Shown here: piece by piece, positions 45,641 through 57,454 of the stretch
How the letters are laid out: each line of letters begins with the position of its first letter
How positions within the stretch are numbered: the first letter of the stretch is position 1
Origin: Plectrocnemia conspersa
Taxonomy: Eukaryota > Arthropoda > Insecta > Trichoptera > Polycentropodidae
Reading direction: 5' to 3'
DNA length: 64,000 bases
NCBI GenBank assembly: GCA_009617715.1
Contig: VTFK01000208.1
Location: 1 to 64,000 of the forward strand
The notes under the pieces: model-generated
The model's input: the letters and a program-made list of their open reading frames with translations, nothing else
Database searches by the model: none
Told to the model about the DNA's origin: nothing
Position numbers and translations under genes: made by a program

Positions 45641-45895
45641 ATCAAAGTATATTCAAACCCAATTTTGGTCAATAGTAGAGCGCAAAAACAATTATCACTT
45701 CTCAGAAGGCAAATTATCACTTCTCACAAATTAGAGGTTAAAAACAGGGGAACGCTCGGTAACGAGCGTTCCCACTGCGACGGCGACGGCACGATTTTAT
45801 TGCATTTGACGTGGATTTTTGACTTCTGAGAAGTGATAATTATTTTTGCGCTCTACTATTGGGCAAAATTTGGTTTAGATGTGCTTTATTCGATT
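45641..45895. mobile_element. ~255-bp palindromic MITE with central GC-rich hairpin
   Basis: Long inverted arms: AATAGTAGAGCGCAAAAA and ATTATCACTTCTCAGAAG on the left (about 45672-45711) match CTTCTGAGAAGTGATAATTA and TTTTTGCGCTCTACTATTGG on the right (about 45822-45862). Weaker pairing continues outward. The centre holds GGGAACGCTCG-GTAA-CGAGCGTTCCC (45748-45773), an 11-bp perfect stem closed by a GNRA-type loop. Sequence to the right of the centre (CGACGGCACGATTTTATTGC) recurs in diverged form at about 45944 (CGATGGCACAATTTTATTGC). Two ~64-codon frames overlapping the region are shadows. Confidence 0.75.
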
Positions 45896-45985
45896 CTCAC
45901 TCGTAATATTGTTGTAAAAAGTCTAATCGAGCGTTTTCACCCCGATGGCACAATTTTATTGCTTTTGACCTTAACTGGAAATTCA

Positions 45986-46759
45986 CTATATGGCAACACT
46001 GAGCAGCAAAAAAAAGACGATTAATTATTAGGTAAAATATTTTTAATGCCTAATTAAAATATTTCGCATAAAAAATGATTTAAGAAAATATGTCGCAACA
46101 GTGGTTAATTTTTATATTTATTTGTTGTATAGAAAGAGTTAACTCGTAACTATTATTATTTTTTAAAGAAATTATATTACGATGTTATAAAATATATAAA
46201 ATGCTATTTTTGTCATCAAGCCCGGAATCATTGTTTTTCCAGAGCCCGTGCTAGCTTATAAATAATTAAAAATAAAACATATTGTGTATTTTAGTTTACT
46301 ATTTTTATTCCTAAAAAATATTTTTAAGTTTTAAAAATTATATTTTAAATAAAATAGACGATATGCAAAGAACAAGAATTTATACAAATAAACTAATTTT
46401 CAATATGCTATTTTTGTAAGAAAATCATTTATAAAATATTAAGGCAAGAGCATAACAATATTAGACATAGTATATGTATAAGGAAGTACAAAAGTTGAAA
46501 AAAATGAGAAAAAATTAGAATAATTTCTGAGAATTTGATTGAATCACATTTTCATAGAAACATATTAAAAATATAGTAAACATTTTTATTTTAGCATATA
46601 TGAAAATGAAATTTATATTGCTCGATTTTATTCATCATAAAGTAATTAGCGTCAATTATTCACTCAATAATTACATTCTTATAGAATGCAATAAAAAGCT
46701 ATGTAATATAATACATCTATAGAATTTTTTAATTATTTATAACTGTTAATTTTACAGTA
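45986..46759. other. AT-rich stretch, nothing recognised
   Basis: A/T-rich DNA. A short patch at 46217-46255 (AAGCCCGGAATCATTG) matches nothing I recognise. Confidence 0.5.
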
Positions 46760-47530
46760 TCAAACTCGCGCTCTAATTAGTTCATATTACGCTTCCTACT
46801 GTTTTTCCCCGCGGGAATTTCAGAACAAAATTTCTAAAGCGAATTTCTTTGAGCAACCTCTCGGGACCCGCTTTAACATTGTCTGGCTGAATATAAGTGA
46901 TACGCTTTTTTCAAAGAAATGAATACGTAAACGATTTTTCGCCTTAATTAAGCTGAGCTTATATCATTAACGAATGCCTTTTCAACATTTCGAATTTTAG
47001 TATTTCACTAAATTAATTTAAATTGCCACCATTGCCTTTGAGACCTCTTACATAAAATGTTATGACACAACATAAAAATATTGTCACGATAAAAATCATG
47101 AACATCCCATTTCACAAAATTGATTTGCCATCACAGCCACGCATTCATGTAGGTGATTTAATTTTTTTGCGCTCTGTAAAAAAAATACACCCCCCTTTTA
47201 AGTGATGACATTATCGACAAACTGCCAGCGGCCAAATTGCGATGTGCGCCATAAACGTGCGTGCAATGGGGTTATTGTTAAGGTGATTTTCTGTCATATT
47301 GGCCGATCTAGTTACCCCATTTCAGCCCACCATAGAAAATACTATAATAGCAGACTTTTACGGTTAGATTGCTTTCATGAATCATTAAATACGCACACTC
47401 AGCGCCCGCGGCGTAATTTTTTTTCTACTTCCTCCATTTTTTCATTATTTTTTTCTGGTTATTCAGCGGATGAGCTTTTGAATATTCACACGTGTGTAAG
47501 TCGCACACGCCAGAGGCGGCGGTTCAAATA
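46760..47530. promoter_or_regulatory. Composition island, strong candidate for regulatory DNA
   Basis: Two balanced segments (46780-47000 and 47200-47530) hold CCCCGCGGGAATTTC, CTCTCGGGACCCGC, ACTGCCAGCGGCCAAATTGC and GCGCCATAAACGTGCGTGC. Hox-type words (GCCATAAA, TCATTAAA, TTAATTAAGC) occur repeatedly. A 109-codon plus frame at 47202-47531 has no recognisable domain. Function is inferred. Confidence 0.3.
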
Positions 47531-47769
47531 GCTGCGAAGGTATGAGTATAATATCAAGAGGAAATTGAAATAATAGTATAAATACATATACAAGAAAATA
47601 CAGATATAAATATACAGCGATAGTAAGAATGAGAGCATTTTTTATTTCCTTTGCAATAGTGTCGATAGACGTTTATGTATTTTATACAAAAAATAAAACC
47701 TACTAACTTTGCTTAAAGACAAAATAATATTGTGAATCATATTCACAATGTAAGAAAATATTTTTCAGA

Positions 47770-48265
47770 AAATTTTTCACTGTTTCCCACATTTTACAGA
47801 TGTCTTTAATCTCATTTAAAGTAAGGGTTTTCTCAGCCTCTTTCTCCTATTTCTCAGGCGAGATCTTTTTTGTAGCATTGTGCTACTGTAGCACAATCAG
47901 CTTCTAACCATGTTCCTCCATCAACTCTTGAATATCGTCCTCATTCCCTTCCAGTACAATGTTCCTCTCCAAGGACACAATTTCATCGACAATTACCAGC
48001 TTTTGTTCACGAGCAAACTCGTCAACGCTATCAGGCTAGTTTTTTTCAAGCAGAATTTAATCTTGTTATTTTTTATCGATGATATTGAGACAGCTCACAA
48101 TGTGGAAATTCGCTGAAATAGTGATTTGGTGTAAAGCTTTTGAAGTTAAAAATGACCAGCTGATTTATGGGCTGGAGTAATGAAGATATTTTAACTTAAT
48201 GAACTCGAATTTTTTTACTCACTATTTATAACCAACAAGACTGTTGGTCTTAAATAGTGGCCAGT
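47770..48265 (-). pseudogene. Tigger/pogo-like transposase remnant, second copy
   Basis: The minus strand reads DEFAREQKLVIVDEIVSLER then NIVLEGNEDDIQELMEEHG, stop, and later EKEAEKTLTLNEIKDICKMW and ETVKNF. It is homologous over its length to the remnant at 2500-3105 and resembles the C-terminal segment after the DDE core in Tigger proteins. Several stops interrupt it. The upstream part ends in an imperfect hairpin at 48220-48259. Orientation matches the first copy. Which is older is not determined. Confidence 0.7.
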
Positions 48266-48529
48266 AGTAGAAAATGCTTTAAACAGAATTTTTTACTCCT
48301 TTTACTTTATGTATTTGTAATAATGTGTTAAAATTAAATTATTGACAACCAATCATTCCTTGTTTTTTATACATTTATTTTAAATTAGAAATTTTGTTTT
48401 CATAAATAAATATTTTAAAAAAGATTTTATATGGAAGCACTAATTGAGTTTATTTTTGTGTTGATTATTAAATTTATAAAATTAAATATTTGGTAAAAAG
48501 ACACTATTTTAACCACGAGCGGTCACTGG

Positions 48530-48765
48530 CACGCACATTAAGGTAATGTGTTTTAATCAGAGTGTGTTGCATGCGAATCGAAAACGTGGCGAGCAAACGC
48601 TTTCAGCATTCACATATCTGACGAGTCCGTACAGAAAGCCCTGAATAAATGAATATAAAGCGAGATGAAATAAACATTAAGAAAAAAACTGTACTTTCAC
48701 GCCATGCAAGTGTGACGCTTACGGCTTATCTGTGACAGTGAAAGTCGCAATCATTCATAAATTTT
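48530..48765. promoter_or_regulatory. Composition island, candidate regulatory DNA
   Basis: Balanced DNA with GAATCGAAAACGTGGCGAGC, ATCTGACGAGTCCGTACAG and GTGACGCTTACGGC. No coding frame is present. It ends about 150 bp before the foldback element. Confidence 0.25.
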
Positions 48766-48916
48766 ATTAGTTTTAATGTATTTTAAATTTAATATTGAAG
48801 TATTTTTATAATAAAATAATTAATTGATAATTGAATATAGGATTTATAATTATTTATTCCATAAAAAAAAAAACAACCGACTGAATAAATGTTTTACTTT
48901 GGGATTGTCTTACAGC

Positions 48917-49317
48917 GGCAACGTCACAAATAAGCGCGGACAAATGAGCGTGTGTCAAAAGAGCGCTGCATTATAAGCGCTGCGTCATAAAGGCGCTTGC
49001 CAAAGTAGCGCTGTAACAAAATAGCGTGCGTCAAATGCGCAGACAAAATAAAGCACGTCATAAGAGCGCAAAAATACTTGAAGAAAATTTAATAATATAT
49101 ATTTTAGGAATGAGGTATACAAAATATAGGTTAATTGTAAAAAATTTACAAAGAATAAAAATTCACGAAACAGGCGGTAAAATTAGTATTTTATGTGCCA
49201 GAGCGTATTAACGATTAAAATGATTAGTCAATGAAAATATTATTATTTGATTGATTATTACGTCGACAAAAAACGTATGGCTCCCTCATCCCCATGCGTA
49301 CGATATACATATATTTT
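48917..49317 (+). repeat. Left inverted arm of the foldback element
   Basis: Units seen in order include GACAAATGAGCGTGT, GTCAAAAGAGCGCTGC, ATTATAAGCGCTGC, GTCATAAAGGCGCTTG, CCAAAGTAGCGCTGT, AACAAAATAGCGTGC and GTCATAAGAGCGC. Each has a core of RAGCGC or TAGCGC. The 61-codon frame at 49026 crosses these repeats and is not a gene. Confidence 0.85.
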
Positions 49318-51630
49318 GTACTAAAATGAAACGCTGATTTTGAATTTATCATTAGATTTGTTTTATAATGTTTCATTAAATTGACAAATATTAAAATTAA
49401 TAATTAAATTATAAATTATAAATAAAATAATTAAATTATTAATTAAATATTAATAATTACTTTCAATGAATGCGTATAATAGGGCAGGTATACGGCCCCT
49501 CAGTAGTTAGATATCATTCCTACTACTATTACTATCACAGTAATAATAACACAGTTAATATCATATTCATCATCATTTTCTTAAACATCCATTATTATAT
49601 CGTCATTCGTAATTATATGGATAATTTCTAAAAATCAATCAATATATGTATTTATAAATAATTAAAACACAGATTACTAATTGTTATTAATTTACTAGCT
49701 CGAAAAGACTAATATTATTATTTGAAAAATGTCGATAGTTGTGAACCGCTGATTTGAATAGTGCGAGCGAGATAGCGAGCTCTGCTTGCATCTCGCTCTT
49801 TTTTCTAATCGTTTTTATTTCATAACAGACACACAATATTAAGTAATAATTATGCACAATCAGAGCATATAATCCCGTTTCATCCCATATCATAAAAATA
49901 TCGACACCTTTGAAGGAAAAAATGAGTTTAAGAGGAATAATTGATAACTTAAAACTCTCAAGTAAGCGTTATGCGGTCTTAACACAACTCGATTCGGCCA
50001 TATTCCGATGAAAAATTTTACAATAAACTTACACTCGTAAATTGAAGATTATTTACTTATTTGCATAAATTGAAAATTGAATATTACTAAAATGTGTTTA
50101 CCACAAGTGTTTTTAGCATTAATAAATTGAAATTGTCAAAATTAGCTCGAACACAAAGCCAATAAATGCATTGAAAGTTTTGTCGACGTAAGAGTGCCAC
50201 GCTTGGTATACGATGTCGACTTACTAGCACAAAGGGTTACACAGAAAATTCCAAAGACATTACCTTGTCAACCGCATAATGCATAAAATTGTAAATATCG
50301 CACTTTCGGCGTCAATTGGCGTTCCTTCCCCCGCAAGGCCGGCGGGGGAAGGGACGCGTCGCGTCCGGTGCACGCCGTGGAAAAACACTGATGCAACGGT
50401 GCCTTGTAACACTAATTTGAATTATACACCGCTTAATTCTAACACATACACTAAATTACACTATCACTTTATAATTAAAAACATCGAAACGGATATTATT
50501 ATAAAAAATTATGAACGAGAACACTTATTCGAGAAAAATGGAACAAAAGAATTTATTCGTCCGTTTACGATCGTGGTCGCATAGCTACTGGTCTTTTTTT
50601 TATATTTCTAGATGCATCCAGACAATTGAAGGTTATGCTTCTTAAAAAATACCAAATGTCATTCACCTATTTGTATATTTTTAAAATATTTATCTCTAAT
50701 TCGAATTATTTTAATGCAAGTTGTTTGTTTATTTTTAAATATGTATCTTTTGTTCAATTTATTTTAATGCGAGAGTGACACGAAGGTCACCTTTGTTGTT
50801 GACTTGTTGACCTTCTAAAAGTATAATGTCGATGATTTCAAGTTTTAAATTATTTAAATCTAATTTATATGTGCCAAATTTACGACATTTTCAAATGACG
50901 TTCTTTCATTGAAAATAGTGAAAAAAAAAAATACTTTTATTACATATTGATAAAATGGGGGGGGGGGGAGCTGAACAAAACTATATTTTGAAATTTATTT
51001 TATTTATTTTATAAACATATTATGTATTTATTTTTATTGAAAATTAATTTTATTCGACGCTCTTTCTAACAAAAGTCAGCAATAACCGCAATATATAATC
51101 AGTATATTGTCTTTCTTTAATTTGTCTAAGAGTTTTTTTTCTATTGATATTAATGCAAGAGCTGACAATCTATTCTCACTTTTTTTAATAATGTTTCTGA
51201 TTCACTTAGAAAATACAATAATTCAACATTGCCTCCATTTACGGTATTATTATTTTCAGAGGGTTCTTGAAAAGAAAGTTCTTGTTTAGATAAAAAGCAA
51301 ATCACGTCAATTAATTTGGAAATAATATATCTGTTTGCAGTAACTTTCTTATTATTTAATTCAACATTTGCCTTAAATTGAGCACTGAAGAAATCATCGA
51401 TTCGATTTTCTTTACTAATTTTTTTTTAATTGTATAGTAGCGCATATGTGAGGTTAAGAGCATTCGTTCTTTTTAAAAGCTTCACTTAAATTGTAATAAA
51501 TTTAAAAATATAGTTTTTATTCCCATTCCCCCTATTTTATGAGCTTCACCTAAATTTTAATAAATTTAAAAATATAGTTTTTGTTCCTATCCCCCTTAAC
51601 CGCATGCCCTGTTTCAAAGTTACCGCACGA
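49318..51630. other. Interior of the foldback element
   Basis: Mostly A/T-rich. Notable contents are GAGCGAGAT/ATCTCGCTC inverted words near 49768-49798, a balanced segment 50160-50590 with a perfect 11-bp hairpin at 50324-50352, a run of twelve G at 50957-50968, and a 64-bp tandem pair at 51478-51600 (AGCTTCAC(T/C)TAAATT...) whose inverted relative lies next to the G run. A 101-codon frame (50279-50584) covers the GC-rich segment but resembles no transposase. Confidence 0.6.
50324..50352. repeat. GC-rich hairpin, 11-bp stem, 7-nt loop
   Basis: CCTTCCCCCGC (50324-50334) pairs exactly with GCGGGGGAAGG (50342-50352). It is followed by GACGCGTCGCGTCCGGTGC. It lies in the centre of the foldback element's interior and may be the mark of a nested insertion. 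Confidence 0.85.
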
Positions 51631-52035
51631 CAATGATATGCATATATCGCATGTATGGGGATGGGGAGCCATACTTTCGTATGTACGTAATAATTAATAA
51701 ATAATAATATTCTTATTGTCTAATCATTTTAATCGTCATTGCGCTCTGGCACATAAAATACTAATTTTACCGCCTATAGCTCGTGAATTTTAATTCTTAG
51801 TAAATTTCTCACAATTACTTATATTTTGTATACATAATTCCTAAAATATTCATTACTTGATATATATCAAGTTGTTTTTGTGCTCTTATGACGTGCTCTA
51901 TTTTTTTAAGCGCTCATATGACTCTGCGCATTTGACGCACGCTATTTTGTGATAGCGCTACTTTGGTAAACGCTCTTATGACGCAGCGCTTATTTGACGG
52001 CGCTCATTTGACGCACGCTCTTTTGACCGGCTGCC
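51631..52035 (-). repeat. Right inverted arm of the foldback element
   Basis: Read on the minus strand it starts GGCAGCCGGTCAAAAGAGCG and carries the same unit order as the left arm (GCGTCAAATGAGCGC, GTCAAATAAGCGCTGC, GTCATAAGAGCG, ACCAAAGTAGCGCTATC, ACAAAATAGCGTGC). It then has the paired unique part with GGCGGTAAAATTAGTATTTT. Confidence 0.85.
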
Positions 52036-52044
52036 TTTTACAGC

Positions 52045-52679
52045 ATATTGTATTGTAATATAGTAGGCCTTAGCCAAACTAGTGTGACTTAGTTTATAAA
52101 TAAAAAATACTACTAAGGCCTTTTTTAAAAGCATATTCTGTTTCTAATCAGTTATTTCATATTTTTTGTTATTATATGTATGTAAATATGAAACTATCTT
52201 TTTTTCCTTAATTTATATTTTTTTAAAACTACTTTAAAATAAACTCAGTTGTCATAAAAAATCAAGTTATTAGTTTTATGTATTCTACCGCCTTACTTGT
52301 TATTAAAATGTGTTTATTTAAAATAGCACTTATATATATTTAGCAAAGATTATAACTTATTTTAGCCATAAATATTAGTTTGCGTTTTGAGGTGTTTTTA
52401 AACGTTTTTTATAACTGATATTAGAAAGACATGATTTCTATTTCTTGTATATCAAGTACAAAGGGGTATTGAATTTATCGTTTTTCTATGTAATCGTTAG
52501 GAAAAAAAAAAATATATGTACAATAAAAAGACAAAGAGTGTTCCTATAGAGTCGAAAGTAAGAATATTGTTTGTGCACTATTAAATTTCACAGTTCAAAT
52601 AATCGTAGCAAGCATTTTTTTGCAAAATATATTACATATATTTTGCCTTTACAATATAATGAACAAAGTAAAAAAATGT
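52045..52679. other. AT-rich stretch, nothing recognised
   Basis: A/T-rich DNA to the right of the foldback element. No supported feature. Confidence 0.5.
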
Positions 52680-53560
52680 CAAAATTTAGAATCACCCCCC
52701 TCGTGCCGAATAATGAAAGTCGAAAATGACGTTAATCAAATTTGTTACAACTTTATATAATATCTACTCGCTTAATACAAGTTAACGTTCTATTGGATTT
52801 TGGCGTACAAAAGTTCGAATATCGAATGAAAGCTTAATGAGGTTAAACGGACCGTGTAAAATTCCGAATTATAATAAATAATACGAGATGACGTTCGATT
52901 AAATCTGTGTATATTTTAATGTTATACGGACGAGTGAGTAAAAGCAATTAAAATAATGAAAATTTATAGAAAACAATGGATTACACGGTGTATGGCGAAT
53001 AACAAAGCTTTTAACGCAGCCAGGGGGAAAAAAGCTCTTGAAGAAACTTTATATGCACATTGTTTCTTTCCAGTACGAAAGTTTCTTCGTTTCCCGTCTA
53101 GTGAAAAAAGAGGTTTTTAATCACTACGCTAAATACGAGCAGAAAAAGCCCTCTTCAAAAGACATGCAAAGTAGTTTAGCTAGTTTTAAGAAAATGTTTG
53201 GAATGTAGGAACTCTCGACATAATAATGGCGCATTAAATATATTTAAATTAAAAGATAGAATGATTTGACCCACTTTTATAATTAATAACGATCCGTACG
53301 TATCTACTAATTGGCTTTGAGCAGTCAAATGTGCAATTGAAATAATCCAATCAGGCGTATTAATCTGGCATTGAATATAAAGAAACGGTATTCCATTTTG
53401 AAACACAATGGACTTTTGCGTAGCGAGGGACCTTAATAAATATGCCATTTAAATAATGTCATTCGATTCCGGCAATTTCGCGAATAATAATTTAGGCTGA
53501 AATTCGATGGATTATGTATTTAACCAAAACCGAAGTTAAAACTGTTTATAACACGCCAGT
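52680..53560. promoter_or_regulatory. Long composition island, candidate regulatory DNA
   Basis: About 880 bp of intermediate composition with many CpG-containing words (AATCACCCCCCTCGTGCCG, TTAAACGGACCGTG, ATTACACGGTGTATGGCG). A 90-codon minus frame at 53176-53448 has no recognisable domain. Function is inferred only. Confidence 0.25.
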
Positions 53561-54879
53561 GTATTATTTGTCATCGCGTTATTGATAATCCTATGTTATT
53601 GTTGATAGAAAAAAAAATATTTTACTAATAAAATAAATAAAAAATAAATTGAAGTAATTTTTAATAAAAAAAATTACAAAGAAACAGCTTAAATCTATTC
53701 TATATAAATGTATATCATAATAATATTTTACACTATTATTGACTACCGCTGTGGAATACCAAGATCATAATACGGGAACAGGTTTTGTGGTCGATAAAGA
53801 CAGATAACCTGCCTCTATCTACCAAGGTACATCCTATGTTTTTAGCTATCTATCGTATCAGTAAATCTAATTATGAGAAAAGTAGTTCATAAAAAATCAC
53901 GCAAGCATACGTTTAATCATTCCAAATATAAATTTTGTATCGTATAGACGTCATAAGTTTTGTTGGTAGTGTTTCTTTTCGTTTCAATAATTATATATTA
54001 AAATATTTAAAATAAAATTAGAAACATTATAACGAAAACAATTATTTATACATAAGTAAATCGTCATCTAAGTCTTCTAATTGTAATCACAGGACCGTTT
54101 TTTTTTTTTCATTATAGCGAAATCTTGATTTTATGCCCTTGTTTCTAGGTCAAAAGCTTTATTTGTTTATTGCCCCTTGAGTCACTGATTGACTGATTGT
54201 TTCATGGGAATTAATATTAGTAAATTTAGTATATAATTGAAAACAATGCTGTGCCAATAATCGATTATTCTTTTCAAATTTGATGGCTTTCTAAGGTGAA
54301 TAATTGATATCATGTTCATCGATTAAAGGCTAAATTGACGTCCAGGAATATTGAAAAGTATATATTTTATAGTATTAAAAATAAATAAAAATTACAACTT
54401 AGCAATAAATTCTTACTATTGATAAATTATTGCGTAAGTATAAACATTGTGCGCGAAACAGCCGCAGGCAAGCCTTAATTAAGTGCTGGTTATTATATAA
54501 TAATAAAATACATTGCTTATTTTCTAGAAAATATTCCTAATTTTTTTTTTGTTAAGCATAATTAATAACTGTTGTGCATAATCTATGCAATATTTTGTAG
54601 CTTTATGCTTTAATGCAACTGAAAAATGAATGTATCGTCCTACAGTCATATTTCATACAACTAACCGTAAAAGCATGGTTTTATTCTACAAAAGTTTCAC
54701 TTGAATAATGATTCTCATTTCCTCGAACGACTGGAAGCTGACCAGTACATCGCAAAATATTTACAGTAGACGATATAATCTAATACAACACACATTTAAT
54801 GTATTGAAAAATATAAAAATTAACAATACAATTGTGTTATAAATAGTATGAGTGTTAAGCTTCGAAACGAATCCGTAAA
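53561..54879. other. AT-rich stretch, nothing recognised
   Basis: A/T-rich DNA without a supported gene or repeat. GATAAAGACAGATAACCTGCC at about 53798 has tandem GATA words of uncertain meaning. Confidence 0.45.
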
Positions 54880-55220
54880 CGATTTTTTTTCTGTTGGTAA
54901 TAAGGTCCTTTTCTGAGTAGGAAGCTCACGTAATTCAATATAAAATGAAGAAAAACCAATAACTAGTCAGCGGCCGCAAATCAAATATTTAGCTGATAAT
55001 ATCTCCAGGGTTTCTCATTCGAAATCTTTCCCCAGTTTCTCCAGACGACTACCCATACCACTCAGATACAGCCCCCTCCGCACATTGGGAGATGTGAGCA
55101 AATAAAGTTTGTGATATGCCAAAATCAATATGAGACTGTTGACAAAACTGCCTCTTTGTGTCTATACGCCTTTTTTCTTATGATATTTTAGCTCGCGAAT
55201 GATTTGTGCGGGTGTAAAAT
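54880..55220. promoter_or_regulatory. Composition island, candidate regulatory DNA
   Basis: Balanced DNA containing AGTCAGCGGCCGCAAATC, CAGACGACTACCCATACC and CAGCCCCCTCCGCACATTG. No frame or RNA gene is recognised. Confidence 0.25.
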
Positions 55221-56100
55221 ACTAAGAAAACCGCTTTTAATAATGTAAATAAAAAATCCAAAACATACATTTTAATTATCAAAATTTCCAAGCGCGCCTC
55301 TTTTTTAATTTTCTAAAAATAACGTCCAAGTATCTTTAAATGAATTATTTATACATTCATATTTAATTTTTGTATATATTCAGAATATTAATATTTTTAT
55401 ATTTTATAATATCAAGAGTAGGATAAAAATAATATTGTATGAAAATTGTATTTTATTTATATATTTTTAATTAAATACAATATAATTTTCACTACCGTTA
55501 CACTAACACAGATAAATATAAAATAAATACTAACTTTGTGAGAGCAAAAAGTGTGACTTTATATATTATCTACAAAGCAGCATCAACCTATAAATTTTTA
55601 GCAATACGCTGTGTAAAATTTTAATATGAATAAAGTATTCCTCTGAGTAATAAAATTATTAACGAACAATTCGACTTTCTCGAAAATCACTTGACAACAC
55701 GTCAATCTAATATGTAGACAAAGCATATTTGCGCTAATTTTAACAATAAGAAAATTACAGGTCCTTAAATGTTAGATATAGAAATAACTTTCAATATTAT
55801 ATGGTATTATTCACAAACTATACCTTGACTATCTGCTACATTTAATACGATTATACCTAAAAAGAAGAAGGTATGTTGTTTCAAATAATTAACACTCGAT
55901 ACTGTATAGAATTCCAGCTAAAGTTTCTCATGAAATTTTGCTTAAAGCGTTCCTCTTTATCTATTAAATAATATATACGCTAATGACATAGTTATTTTAA
56001 CGATAGCTTACGGTCTTAAACCAATCGCGTAAAAAAAAGGATAAATTATATAAAAACTTAATTCTTATTATTTTTGTATGCGTTATGGGTTAAATTAAAA
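55221..56100. other. AT-rich stretch, nothing recognised
   Basis: A/T-rich DNA up to the 3' end of retrotransposon copy E, with no supported feature. Confidence 0.5.
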
Positions 56101-56103
56101 AGT

Positions 56104-57450
56104 ACCATTGTGACTAAACTGGTTATCCCATTAAATCACGATGATAAAAATACAATACACAGTATTATTACCACACACAAAAAATATAGTAAAAGTCAGA
56201 AATAAAATAAAATTATAATTTATAAAAATTAAATGATATACACCGAAGCAGCTCCTCGAAAAAATAAAGCAATGTATGATGCCAGCGTATTAAGGAGCCG
56301 GGTGGTGACAACCATAGGCGGCTCAGTTAGTGAGAACATGAGGACGTGATCATAATTCTCGAAGACGTTCCGGTATCTATAACTGGAATTTTTCGAAAAT
56401 AGTTTGATTGCTGACAGCACTCCTCAGCAGTTGAAAGAATTGATTAGCGATATACAACTTTCTGCAAATATCGTTTATCAACGCTCCTAAAAAACAGCGC
56501 TGGAATACAAAGAATAACAACCAAATACCCTATAATAAAGATATTTCAAAAACCTTTTCTAAATTATTTAGATTAAGAAAGATTATTAGGTTATTCGGGG
56601 ATTTTAAATTATAGATTCTAATGCGAAATAAGGTGTCATAAAAAACGCGAATAACTGAAATATCGGCACAATGAAATGCGTTTCTCATAAGAAAACCGAA
56701 CATCTTAGATAGTTTACGAGTAGAGAGATCCTTTACTTGCTCTCAAAAAATCTTTAGTAAAACTTTCTCTAGCCTAAGCAAACACAGCGAGATCATAAGA
56801 ATAATCTGATGACAAACGGGATCGAAAAAATGACACAGAATGGTACTTTCTAACATTAAATGGCAGACGGTTAAAGGGAGCTTATTTTCATAGAGAATTT
56901 AATACAGAGAGAAAAAGTCCGTAACAAATCAAATGCATTTAAACAATTTTATATCATCTGCATACAAAATAATACACGAATTTATAACTGCCATATTTAT
57001 GTTATTAATAAATAACGCAAAGAGTGAAGTCCACGTTGAGCCCTAGAGGAAGAGCCGAAGGAATTAAATACTCTTACGACAATCAACTGTCATAGGTTAC
57101 AAACTGTCTACGATCGCTTAAATATTTAAAGCATTATAAATACTGACGTCAGACTTTTTTTAATAATAACTAATGACAAACCTTGTCGAAGACCTTCTCA
57201 AAATCCGTATTGCCGCATCGAGAAATATTGTCACCGTTATGGTGAAAGACAAAATATAAAGTGCGTGACAAAACCTATGCTGTTGGTGCAACAAAACTTG
57301 CTAAATGTAATTGAAATTAATTCGAACAATTTAACAGGAGCTAAACACTGCGATTGGGCTATAGTTTTTTATGTACAGTTTTTTACCCTTTGATTTTTTG
57401 CACTTCCAAAGTACAGGAAATGACGTCAAAAATACATACATATTAGAGTA
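56104..57450 (-). mobile_element. Non-LTR retrotransposon, copy E (decayed)
   Basis: Minus-strand copy starting with the 3' stem-loop (CATTGTGA 56106-56113 opposite TCACGATG 56136-56143, one mismatch). Similarity to copy B continues through CCAGCGTATTAAGGAGCCGG (56282), CGGGATCGAAAAAATGACAC (56817), AATAAATAACGC (57006) and AACTGTCTACGATCGCTTAAA (57102). It reaches past the 5' limits of B, C and D to about 57450, where sequence like copy A's ACCTTTTTATGA..GACTTTTGAACATTTCC can still be matched. Many indels remove all long frames. The 63-codon frame at 56229 is a remnant only. Confidence 0.75.
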
Positions 57451-57454
57451 GCAG

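Larger units (their letters stand above)
48908..52044. mobile_element. 3.1-kb foldback element with ~400-bp inverted repeats built from a ~16-bp tandem unit
   Basis: The arms 48917-49317 and 51631-52035 are reverse complements over about 400 bp. Each arm starts with around ten diverged copies of a GC-rich ~16-bp unit of the type GTCAAAAGAGCGCTGC (48920-49075 and 51880-52028), then continues as unique paired sequence to a CATCCCCAT word (49290 and 51660). The flanks TCTTACAGC (48908-48916) and TTTTACAGC (52036-52044) match at 8 of 9 positions, a likely 9-bp target duplication. Long tandem-repeat arms plus a 9-bp duplication resemble Rehavkus/MULE-type elements. Drosophila FB elements are similar in form. 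The 2.3-kb interior shows no transposase, so the element is non-autonomous. Confidence 0.85.

Noticed and set aside
48920..49075. CRISPR-like regularly spaced short repeats
   Set aside because: Units are contiguous without spacers, diverged, and mirrored in the opposite arm. This is a transposon inverted repeat in a eukaryotic genome.
50279..50584. 101-codon plus-strand frame inside the foldback element
   Set aside because: Crosses a GC hairpin and low-complexity DNA, with no resemblance to any transposase.
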